Of a stretch of DNA of 64,000 bases, positions 44,300 to 52,008 are shown one piece after another (within the stretch, counting starts at the first letter, position 1; each line of letters opens with the position of its first letter). The notes below the pieces were generated by a model. It saw only the letters and a list, made by a program, of their open reading frames with translations, was not told the origin of the DNA and did not search any database. The stretch covers positions 1-64,000 of the forward strand of contig NZ_JASLGT010000002.1 in the NCBI RefSeq assembly GCF_030150205.1, read 5' to 3'. Source of the DNA: Niabella sp. (GTDB lineage: Bacteria > Bacteroidota > Bacteroidia > Chitinophagales > Chitinophagaceae). The position numbers and the translations under genes are program-made.

Positions 44300-45835
44300 A
44301 TGACCGAAAAAATCTTAATACTTGATTTTGGCTCCCAGTATACCCAACTTATCGCGCGCAGCGTAAGGGAAGCCAATGTTTATTGCGAAATCATTCCCTA
44401 TTCTAAATCATTTGAATTCGAAGGCAATTTAAAAGGAATTATCCTTTCCGGATCGCCCTTTTCGGTAAATGATGAAAATGCGCCGGTTATCAGCGTAAAA
44501 AGCCTTCTGGGCCAGGTGCCGGTACTGGGCATCTGTTACGGGGCACAGCTTTCTACCAAACTCTTTGGCGGAAGAGTAGAAAAAAGTAGTAAACGGGAAT
44601 ATGGCCGGGCCCAGATGCAGATCGGGCAGGCCGGAGACCCGCTGATGAAAGCAGTGGAGCCCAAAAGCCAGGTATGGATGAGTCATGGTGACAGCATCCT
44701 GGAACTTCCTACCGATTTTAAAGTGCTGGCTACCACCGAAAGTATTCCGGTAGCGGCGTTTAAATATTCCGGAGAACAGCACCCGCTTTACGGATTGCAG
44801 TTTCACCCGGAAGTGTATCACAGCATTGAAGGAAAAAAAATATTAAAGAATTTTCTTACGGATATCTGCGGTTGCAGCCAGGACTGGACGCCCGCTCATT
44901 TTGTAACCGATACCGTAAATGCCCTGCGGGAGCAGATCGGTGACCGCAAGGTGATCATGGCGCTGAGCGGCGGGGTAGATAGTACTGTAGCAGCCACCCT
45001 GATTCATAAGGCGATCGGCGACCGGCTTTACGGCATTTTTGTAGACAACGGCGTATTGCGGAAAAATGAGTTCGAACAGGTGCTGGAAACCTATAAGCAA
45101 CTGGGCCTGAACATAAAAGGAGTAGATGCAAAAGCGCTTTTCTATAAAGAGTTGAAAGATAATCCGGATCCGGAAACGAAACGGAAGATCATCGGCCGTC
45201 TTTTTATTGACGTATTCCAGGATGAGGCCAACCAACTGACCGATATCGATTTCCTGGGACAGGGCACCATTTACCCGGACGTGATCGAGAGTGTTTCGGT
45301 ACATGGTCCGTCGGTAACCATCAAATCGCACCACAATGTGGGCGGACTTCCGGAGAAAATGCACCTGTCGCTGGTAGAACCCCTGCGCTTTCTTTTTAAA
45401 GATGAGGTGCGCAAGGTAGGACGTGAGTTAGGCATACCGGCAGCACTGATCGACCGGCACCCGTTCCCGGGACCAGGCCTGGCAATTCGTATACTGGGCG
45501 AGGTAACCGAAGAAAAAGTAACATTATTACAGGAGGCGGATGCCATTTATATCAATGCGCTAAAAGAAAGCGGCCTGTATGCAACGGTTTGGCAGGCTGG
45601 AACAATCTTGTTACCGGTGAAGAGCGTTGGCGTAATGGGAGATGAGCGCACGTACGAATATACGGTAGCCCTGCGGGCGGTAACCAGTGTGGATGGAATG
45701 ACGGCGGACTGGGCGCATCTTCCCTATGATTTCCTGGCAAATGTTTCTAACGAAATCTGTAACAATGTAAGAGGAATTAACCGGGTGGTGTATGATATTA
45801 GCAGCAAACCGCCGGCTACCATAGAATGGGAATAA
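44300..45835 (+). CDS. guaA: GMP synthase (glutamine-hydrolysing)
   Basis: Enzyme of 511 aa that aminates XMP to GMP with ATP and glutamine. The N-terminal class I glutamine amidotransferase (about 1-190) has Cys79 in GICYGAQ and the His169/Glu171 pair in QFHPEVYHS. The ATP pyrophosphatase domain has its P-loop at 223-229 (SGGVDST). The C-terminal dimerisation domain (about 390-511) has HPFPGPGLAIRILGEV and ends in the conserved KPPATIEWE. With guaB it completes the IMP-to-GMP route in this region. Confidence 0.97.
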   Translation: MTEKILILDFGSQYTQLIARSVREANVYCEIIPYSKSFEFEGNLKGIILSGSPFSVNDENAPVISVKSLLGQVPVLGICYGAQLSTKLFGGRVEKSSKREYGRAQMQIGQAGDPLMKAVEPKSQVWMSHGDSILELPTDFKVLATTESIPVAAFKYSGEQHPLYGLQFHPEVYHSIEGKKILKNFLTDICGCSQDWTPAHFVTDTVNALREQIGDRKVIMALSGGVDSTVAATLIHKAIGDRLYGIFVDNGVLRKNEFEQVLETYKQLGLNIKGVDAKALFYKELKDNPDPETKRKIIGRLFIDVFQDEANQLTDIDFLGQGTIYPDVIESVSVHGPSVTIKSHHNVGGLPEKMHLSLVEPLRFLFKDEVRKVGRELGIPAALIDRHPFPGPGLAIRILGEVTEEKVTLLQEADAIYINALKESGLYATVWQAGTILLPVKSVGVMGDERTYEYTVALRAVTSVDGMTADWAHLPYDFLANVSNEICNNVRGINRVVYDISSKPPATIEWE

Positions 45836-45917
45836 TATTTGCTAGGGATATACCGGTTTCGCGGATCGTTCTTTTTACGAAGCGGCCGGAAACAGGTGAT
45901 CAAATATTCTTGTGACT

Positions 45918-47081
45918 ATGAAGAAATTATCATTATTGGTACTCCTTGCTGTTTGCCATATGTTGGCAGTAACGGCACAGGTAACGGGCACCCAGCGGCA
46001 TAAAATGGCCATTTTTACTCCTTTATACCTGGATGATGCCTTTAGCGCAGATGGTTCGTATAACTACAATGGAAAGTCATTTCCAAAAGCGTCTATACCC
46101 GGACTGGAGTTTTATCATGGGGCGTCGATGGCCATTGATTCCCTTGAGCAGCTGAACCTTCCGCTGGATATTTATATTTACGACTCCAGGTCGTCAAAAA
46201 TGTCATTGGAAAGCCAGGTAAACAAAGCGGCGTCCGACGGTGTGGAACTGATCATTGCAAACTGTGCTATCAGTGAACTGGACCGGTTATCCAAACTGGC
46301 AGCCTCCAAAAAGATCGCACTGATCAATGCGGTGACACCCAATGATGGCAATGTTCGGGATAATCCCTATTTTGTGGTAATGAACCCTACCTTGCCCACG
46401 CAGGGCGAGCAGATCTATGCCTATCTCAAAAAGAACTATCCCAATCAGCAGATCATCTATCTCACGCGTAAGGGCAGTTCTGAAAATTACCTGCGGTCCG
46501 TTTTTGAAACCCTCAACAAGCTGGACAGAACCACGGCCATGCATATCCGGTTTACGGATGTAAAGGACACCTTGTCACAGGCCCAGGTTACAGCGAACCT
46601 TTTCCCGGACCGGCCTTCGCTGTTTGTGATCGGCTCCCTGGATAACAGTTTTTCTGAAAAGCTGCTGACCCAGTTGTCGCGGCTAAGCAAAACCTATCCG
46701 CAGATCACCATAATGGGCATGCCCACCTGGGACAATCTGAATTTTTCAAAGTATAAGGGGCTTGACCTGGTATACAGTACCCCGTTTTACAGCTCAAGGC
46801 TCGATGCTGCCAGCCGGAATATCATCAGCTATTATAATTCAAAAATGTATGCAAGGCCTTCGGACCTGGTTTTCCGGAGTTATGATCTTACCTATCGCTT
46901 TGGCCGGCTGTTAAACCAGTATGGTAAAAACCTTTCGGCAATGCTGGCCAGTAAGGAATACCGGGTATTTTATGATTATGATATACAGCCGGTGAGTAAA
47001 ACCAATAAACTGGATTATTACGAAAATAAAAAACTGTATTTCCTGGAATATTCCAATGGCAGTTTTAAAAGAGTGCGCTGA
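45918..47081 (+). CDS. Type-1 periplasmic-binding-fold protein
   Basis: Secreted protein of 387 aa from ATG 45918; an in-frame GTG at 45912 overlaps the probable -7 element TATTCTTG (45905-45912). After a signal peptide (ending VTAQ), the pattern resembles amino-acid ABC receptors of the LivJ/PBP1 type: KMAIFTPLYLDDAF, VNKAASDGVELIIAN, KKIALINAVTPND, QQIIYLTRKGSSENY and ITIMGMPTWDNLNFSKYKG. No transporter genes are adjacent, so it may be a stand-alone sensor or a LysM-partner-like envelope protein. The ligand is unknown. Confidence 0.75.
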   Translation: MKKLSLLVLLAVCHMLAVTAQVTGTQRHKMAIFTPLYLDDAFSADGSYNYNGKSFPKASIPGLEFYHGASMAIDSLEQLNLPLDIYIYDSRSSKMSLESQVNKAASDGVELIIANCAISELDRLSKLAASKKIALINAVTPNDGNVRDNPYFVVMNPTLPTQGEQIYAYLKKNYPNQQIIYLTRKGSSENYLRSVFETLNKLDRTTAMHIRFTDVKDTLSQAQVTANLFPDRPSLFVIGSLDNSFSEKLLTQLSRLSKTYPQITIMGMPTWDNLNFSKYKGLDLVYSTPFYSSRLDAASRNIISYYNSKMYARPSDLVFRSYDLTYRFGRLLNQYGKNLSAMLASKEYRVFYDYDIQPVSKTNKLDYYENKKLYFLEYSNGSFKRVR

Positions 47082-47098
47082 TTTTCCCGCGGGCGGGA

Positions 47099-47704
47099 TC
47101 AGTTTCCTTTAAGATCATCCAGCACACTTTTTTGAGAGGCGATGATCCGGGATTGTTTCTGCTGCTGATCCAGGTTTTTCTGCATTTTTTCTTCAAGCTC
47201 CTTATAGGCATCTTTTAGTGATTGTAGTTTTTGCTCTTCCGTAACAAGAACGTCTTCCTGTTTCTTTATCTGGAAGATCGCATCACTTCTTTTTACATCG
47301 GGCGCAAGGCTTTCCAGGAAGGTTTTACCATTGGTGGCCAGTGTTGCAGCGTCTCCCACCACATTATTACCGCCTTCCATAATCATATATAACGTTGTTT
47401 TCTCTTTTCCATTTTTAGCCGATGGCATCGTTTTGAAGGTATAATCCAGCACAGAACGGGTAATGGATGGTATGCTGCTGTTGTTATAGGAAATAAAACC
47501 CTTGGCAGCGGTATATTTTAACTGCAGATCCGCCATTTTCGCCTTTAAAGCGTTTTCCACCACGGCCACCGGATAATCGTATTCCACCGCAAGTGCCGGC
47601 TGGTCGAGCTTTTTATACCGGATCTTTCCTTCAAAAGCCTTTTGTGCAAAAGAAACAGTGCCGGTCAGTGTAAGCAACGCCAAAATCAACGAAAACTTTT
47701 TCAT
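47099..47704 (-). CDS. Secreted protein with C-terminal coiled coil
   Basis: Protein of 201 aa with a signal peptide (about 1-20, ending VSFAQ). The middle has strands with EGKIRYKKLDQPALAVEYDY and LYMIMEGGNNVV, loosely like DUF4412-type envelope proteins. From about 145 to 195 it is charged and helical (EEQKLQSLKDAYKELEEKMQ), a likely coiled coil. No firm family. It is convergent with the periplasmic-binding-fold gene (17-nt gap). Confidence 0.72.
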   Translation of the reverse strand: MKKFSLILALLTLTGTVSFAQKAFEGKIRYKKLDQPALAVEYDYPVAVVENALKAKMADLQLKYTAAKGFISYNNSSIPSITRSVLDYTFKTMPSAKNGKEKTTLYMIMEGGNNVVGDAATLATNGKTFLESLAPDVKRSDAIFQIKKQEDVLVTEEQKLQSLKDAYKELEEKMQKNLDQQQKQSRIIASQKSVLDDLKGN

Positions 47705-47776
47705 GTTAATTTGTATTTTTATAGAATGATGTATTGCGAAGGTAAAAAGATGTTATTCCAACCCCAAATTTTACCC

Positions 47777-47874
47777 GGTAATATCATTTAGCGGAACAAT
47801 AGTATACTTTTAAATAATACGAAGATCCATTGAGCGGCATTAAACAACTGGCGGGACAAACGTTATGGTATGGC
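47777..47874 (+). repeat. Flippase promoter/leader repeat, copy 1
   Basis: This 98-nt stretch covers the promoter, leader, TTG start and first 15 codons of the first flippase gene. It is nearly the same as 49402-49500 before the second flippase (one indel and few mismatches). It holds a weak -7-like TACTTTTA (47805-47812). Confidence 0.7.
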
Positions 47875-49338
47875 GTTCCAACTATTTCAAAAAGGTTTCT
47901 GGGGTATCTCATGAATCTTGCGCTTCCGTTAATTTTTGCCCAGCCGGCATCCACGGCCGACCTCACGCAGATTTATGCGATTATTCCCTTTTTAAATGTG
48001 TTGTTTACCTACGGACTGGAAACGGCTTATTTTCGCTTTTCACAAACGGTGGATCAAAAAAGGCTGTATAATACGCTATCCATTTCCCTGTTGGTTTCTA
48101 CGGTTTTGTTTACCGGAATGCTGCTTTTCTTTAAGCAAAGAATCGTTGTATGGGCGAGTCTTGAGCAAACCCCCTGGTTTGTTAACTATATGGCCGCAAT
48201 TATATTCTTTGATGCGATTTCTACACTTGCTTTTGCAAAGTTGCGGCAGGAAAACCGGCCGAAGCGTTATGCGTTTGCCTGTATTTCCGGCGTATTTACC
48301 ATGTTGGTTATTGTCATTCTTTTCCTGGCGGTTATTCCCAGGTACCTTCATACGCATCCCCACAGTTTACTAAATGCGATCTATAATAGTAAAATAGGCA
48401 TCGGGTATTACCTCATTGGAAATCTGGCAGGAAGTATTGTTACTTTTCTTGTGCTGCAAAAAGAGTTTCTCCAGATCCGGTTTCATTTTGATAAAAAGTT
48501 ATGGCAGGAGGTAATGAAGTACGCGTTGCCGCTGATCATAGTGGGCATGGGCGGTATGATCAATGATATGATGAGCCGTTTGATCTATCAGCATGTAGTA
48601 GATCTGCCACCGGCACAGGCAAAGCATGAACTGGGTATTTTTGGCAATATCTTCCGGCTGGCGGTGGTGATTACGATCATGATCCAGGCATTCCGGATGG
48701 CGGCTGAGCCTTTTTTCTTTAACCAGTCAAAAGGAGAAAATGCACAAAGAACGTATGCCCGGATCATGAAATTTTTTGTGATTGCCTGCTGTTTTATGTT
48801 TTTGCTGATCAGTCTTTATATTGATGTGGTAAGCTGGTTTTTTAAAGCCATTCACCGCGAAAGTTGGGTGCAGGGACTTAATGTGGTGCCCGTACTGGCA
48901 TTGGGAAATATCTTTCTTGGAATTTACTATAACCTGAGTATCTGGTACAAATTAACAAACAGGAATATGACGGGAGGCGTTATTACCATTACCGGGGCTG
49001 TTATAACCATTGTTTTAAATGTATTGCTCATACCCAAATACCATTACCTGGGTGCCGCAATTGCTACATTTACCTGCTATTTATCGATGATGGTCATCAG
49101 CTATATCCTGGGACAAAAATATTATCCCGTGCCTTATGCACATAAAAAGCTGCTGGCATACCTCATCATCGTTATCGTGTTGTATGCGGTGCACAGAGGC
49201 TTTGTTAGCCTATGGAATAATCATTGGTTCAATTTGGGAACGGCTACGGTGTTGCTGATGCTGTTTGCTGTTTTTATTCTGAAAGTAGAGCGGAAAGAAT
49301 TTCAGCGGCTGCCTGTTATCGGGCGGTTCCTTCATTAA
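47830..49338 (+). CDS. Oligosaccharide flippase (MATE-like), copy 1
   Basis: Membrane protein of 502 aa with about 14 helices, of the polysaccharide-biosynthesis flippase type (Wzx/MOP). It should flip lipid-linked sugars across the inner membrane. The start is TTG at 47830, since MSGIKQLAGQTLWYG matches the family N terminus. It shares ETAYFRFSQ, TLAFAKLRQENRPKRYAF, FRMAAEPFFFNQ and NIFLGIYYNLSIWYKLT with the next gene. The two are adjacent paralogues (117-nt gap) with near-identical promoters. Polysaccharide genes are not nearby, apart from the fusion synthase at 18-22 kb. Confidence 0.9.
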   Translation: MSGIKQLAGQTLWYGVPTISKRFLGYLMNLALPLIFAQPASTADLTQIYAIIPFLNVLFTYGLETAYFRFSQTVDQKRLYNTLSISLLVSTVLFTGMLLFFKQRIVVWASLEQTPWFVNYMAAIIFFDAISTLAFAKLRQENRPKRYAFACISGVFTMLVIVILFLAVIPRYLHTHPHSLLNAIYNSKIGIGYYLIGNLAGSIVTFLVLQKEFLQIRFHFDKKLWQEVMKYALPLIIVGMGGMINDMMSRLIYQHVVDLPPAQAKHELGIFGNIFRLAVVITIMIQAFRMAAEPFFFNQSKGENAQRTYARIMKFFVIACCFMFLLISLYIDVVSWFFKAIHRESWVQGLNVVPVLALGNIFLGIYYNLSIWYKLTNRNMTGGVITITGAVITIVLNVLLIPKYHYLGAAIATFTCYLSMMVISYILGQKYYPVPYAHKKLLAYLIIVIVLYAVHRGFVSLWNNHWFNLGTATVLLMLFAVFILKVERKEFQRLPVIGRFLH

Positions 49339-49401
49339 CCGGAAAAGGAGTGGCCGGTTTCCGTAGGTAAAGATGCGGCTTCCTGACTGAAAAAACGGGC
49401 A

Positions 49402-49500
49402 GGTAATACCATTTAGCGGAAGAACAGTACATTTGTTAAATAATACGAAGATCCATTGAGCGGCATTAAACAACTGGCAGGACAAACACTTTGGTATGGC
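49402..49500 (+). repeat. Flippase promoter/leader repeat, copy 2
   Basis: Second copy of the stretch at 47777-47874. It contains TACATTTG (49428-49435), a full match to the -7 consensus, then AATAATACGAAGATCCA and the TTG start of the second flippase. Confidence 0.7.
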
Positions 49501-50964
49501 TTAAGCAACGTTTTAACCCGGTTAATCGGGTTTCTTCTAACGCCCATTTTAACCTACCTGATGGTAGATTCAAAAGGGGTAAAGGAATTTGGTGACTTTA
49601 GTTTATTGTATGCCTGGATCGGGGTGGCAAACATTATTTACACCTATGGCCTGGAAACCGGATATTTTCGCTTTAGCAGCGATGCCGGTATTTCTCAAAA
49701 GCAATTATTTAATTCTACTTTTGGATCACACGTAATTACCACCGTTTTACTAAGTATTGTTCTCCTTTATTTCAGCCATCCGATTGCTGAGTTTTTAGAA
49801 ATCGGAAAATTTCCCCGGATCATTGTCATTACGGTTATTATTATGGGGTTTGACACCCTTTCTACCATTCCTTTTGCAAAATTAAGACAGGAGAACCGGC
49901 CGCGGCGGTATGCCTTTATAAAGATATTTGGTGTATTGGTAAATATTGCTTTGGTCGTATTGTTTGTGTACTATATTCCCAAACATTTTTCAAAATCGGA
50001 AAATTTTTTGATTAAGTGGTTGCTGCAGCAAAACAGGGTAACCTTATTGGTGCTGGCGAACCTGGTACAGGCTTTTTTTGTATTCCTGTTTTTATTTCCG
50101 GAATGGAAGCGGTTCCGGTTCAACATTAATACAACACTGCTGAAAAAGGTATTGCATTACAGCTTACCCATGATCATTATTGGTCTTGCCGGAATGGTGA
50201 ATGAAGTGATGGACCGGCAAATGCTGAAGAGTTTTCTGCCCCATTCCATGGATGAAAATATGCGCATTGTTGGTATTTATTCAGCCAATTATAAAATATC
50301 CATTTTTATAACCATGTTTATACAGGCGTTTCGTATGGCAGCGGAGCCCTTTTTTTTCCGTCAGAAAAATGCAGTGAATGCCCGGCAAACCTATGCCCGC
50401 GTTATGAAATGGTTTGTTATAACACTTTGTATCGCCTACCTGTTTACCGGGCTTTATCTTCATATCTGGCAACACATGATCGGCCGGGAATACCGGTCTG
50501 GCCTGGGCATTGTACCGATATTATTAATGGCCAATGTTTTTTTGGGCATTTACTATAATCTTTCCGCCTGGTATAAATTGACGGATAAAATGTATTGGGG
50601 CATTATTATTACCATTTTAGGAGCGGTCGTTACTTTAATTGGCAATTACCTGTTTATTCCCAGATTTGAAATGTATGCGGGGGCCACCGTAACGATGGTC
50701 TGCTATGGTACGATGGTGGTATTGGCTTATTTGCTGGGACAGAAATATTACCAGATACCGTATGCATGGAAGAAGCTGGTGGCGTATATTTTTATAACGG
50801 TGATGCTGTTTTGGATCAATAGTAAGGTTTGTGCTCTTACTGGTAACTTCTGGTTAAAAACAATTTCTGCAACGTTCTTTATGGCGGTGTTCCTGTATTT
50901 TGTTGGTCGTGTGGAAAAAAAGGAATTGAAGGCACTACCGATTATTGGGAAATTCCTCCGGTAA
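49456..50964 (+). CDS. Oligosaccharide flippase (MATE-like), copy 2
   Basis: Paralogue of the preceding gene, same length (502 aa) and topology, TTG start at 49456. The first 15 residues are almost the same, then similarity drops to moderate, with conserved patches such as YGLETGYFRFS, TIPFAKLRQENRPRRYAF, QAFRMAAEPFFFRQ, NVFLGIYYNLSAWYKLTDK and ALPIIGKFL at the end. It is likely an inner-membrane flippase with the same or a related lipid-linked substrate. The strong promoter match suggests shared regulation or recent gene conversion at the 5' end. Confidence 0.9.
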   Translation: MSGIKQLAGQTLWYGLSNVLTRLIGFLLTPILTYLMVDSKGVKEFGDFSLLYAWIGVANIIYTYGLETGYFRFSSDAGISQKQLFNSTFGSHVITTVLLSIVLLYFSHPIAEFLEIGKFPRIIVITVIIMGFDTLSTIPFAKLRQENRPRRYAFIKIFGVLVNIALVVLFVYYIPKHFSKSENFLIKWLLQQNRVTLLVLANLVQAFFVFLFLFPEWKRFRFNINTTLLKKVLHYSLPMIIIGLAGMVNEVMDRQMLKSFLPHSMDENMRIVGIYSANYKISIFITMFIQAFRMAAEPFFFRQKNAVNARQTYARVMKWFVITLCIAYLFTGLYLHIWQHMIGREYRSGLGIVPILLMANVFLGIYYNLSAWYKLTDKMYWGIIITILGAVVTLIGNYLFIPRFEMYAGATVTMVCYGTMVVLAYLLGQKYYQIPYAWKKLVAYIFITVMLFWINSKVCALTGNFWLKTISATFFMAVFLYFVGRVEKKELKALPIIGKFLR

Positions 50965-50996
50965 TAAAGCGCTGGCACCTGCAATGGTTAGGTGTT

Positions 50997-51887
50997 TTAT
51001 TTGGAAGATTGCAATTGCTTTTTTACAAAGGCTTCGGTAACCCCTGCAAAAGCAGCAATTTCAGCAACGGAAAATTTTCCTGTTGCCAGTAGGTTGTTTA
51101 TTACCTGTTCTTTGCCTTTTTCAATACCTTCTTTTCTTCCCTTTTCAATATAGATATCTAATGTGTTCATGATCGTTTTTCTTATCGGGTCTGGTAGCGA
51201 ATTTAATATTTTTTCTTCTTTTAACGCTGCCCTGCCGTACAAATAAATGATAAAGCCCTTTTGAAGATCGCTGGAACCCGTTGATGCCCATAGTAATAGC
51301 TTTGTTGCATGATCACTTAACCATTTTTTCTCGCTGCAATGTTTAAGGGCGAGGATCGATGCTGCTAAGAATTTGTTATTCAGGTGTTCCACGGCTTCAT
51401 CATCCAGTATACCTAAGTTATTGTAAACGTACTCAAAGCTGGGTATATATTGCAGCCAGTCCGCATCAACTTTTTCAAAAAGGCCTGTCAAAGTCTGGTA
51501 CCGCCACTTTCCTTTACCATGGTAAAGCAGTACAGGGATGACAATAGACAGCGGCTCTTTGTTGATCACCTGTTTTTGCAGTGCCGAAAAAATATAACGG
51601 CCCATTTGTATAGAGGTGTGCTTGTCGGGATAACTTTTGTGCTCTATAAGCAGACTTATTTTAACAGGAGGACTGCCGTTCTTTCTTTGGCAGGAGTAAA
51701 CGATATCGGACATGGTTTTTATCAGATCTTCAGATAAATAAGTATCCGGCAATTGTGTTAGGGATGCAAAATGTAACTGGCTGCTGATAAAAGGCGGTAA
51801 ATAGCTTTTAAAATATTCTATTGCAATGCTTTTATTGGATAAAATACAGCGGATAAAGCTATCGTGTGGATAGACGGTGTTTTTCAT
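50997..51887 (-). CDS. Rpn-family PD-(D/E)XK nuclease / transposase-like protein
   Basis: Protein of 296 aa of the RpnA/PDDEXK group (recombination-promoting nuclease). The N-terminal HDSFIRCILSNKSIAIEYFKSYL resembles the family start. The nuclease core has Asp61 (SDIVYS) and Glu82-x-Lys84 (LLIEHKSYP). After the helical middle comes a charged segment (KGRKEGIEKGKEQ) and an HTH-like tail (FSVAEIAAFAGVTEAFVKKQL). E. coli RpnA cuts DNA and promotes RecA-independent recombination. It is convergent with the flippase genes and has no inverted ends, so it is not an obvious insertion sequence. Confidence 0.9.
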   Translation of the reverse strand: MKNTVYPHDSFIRCILSNKSIAIEYFKSYLPPFISSQLHFASLTQLPDTYLSEDLIKTMSDIVYSCQRKNGSPPVKISLLIEHKSYPDKHTSIQMGRYIFSALQKQVINKEPLSIVIPVLLYHGKGKWRYQTLTGLFEKVDADWLQYIPSFEYVYNNLGILDDEAVEHLNNKFLAASILALKHCSEKKWLSDHATKLLLWASTGSSDLQKGFIIYLYGRAALKEEKILNSLPDPIRKTIMNTLDIYIEKGRKEGIEKGKEQVINNLLATGKFSVAEIAAFAGVTEAFVKKQLQSSK

Positions 51888-51986
51888 AGGGTGAAGATAG
51901 TGCTTTATACCTCAATAGGAAAACCGGCTCTGGTTCCGGATCATAAAAGGTAATGCATTCCTGTTTTGCCGTTAACAAAAGCACCT

Positions 51987-51994
51987 TATTTTTG
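51987..51994 (+). promoter_or_regulatory. -7 promoter element of recG
   Basis: TATTTTTG matches TAnnTTTG, with TTTTG 18 nt upstream as a -33 element. Transcription should begin near 52000, so recG must start after that point. Confidence 0.55.
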
Positions 51995-52008
51995 TCAAAA
52001 GCAGTCTT

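Noticed and set aside
50997..51887. Insertion sequence around the Rpn-family gene
   Set aside because: No terminal inverted repeats or target duplications are visible at its edges, and Rpn proteins are usually stand-alone genes.
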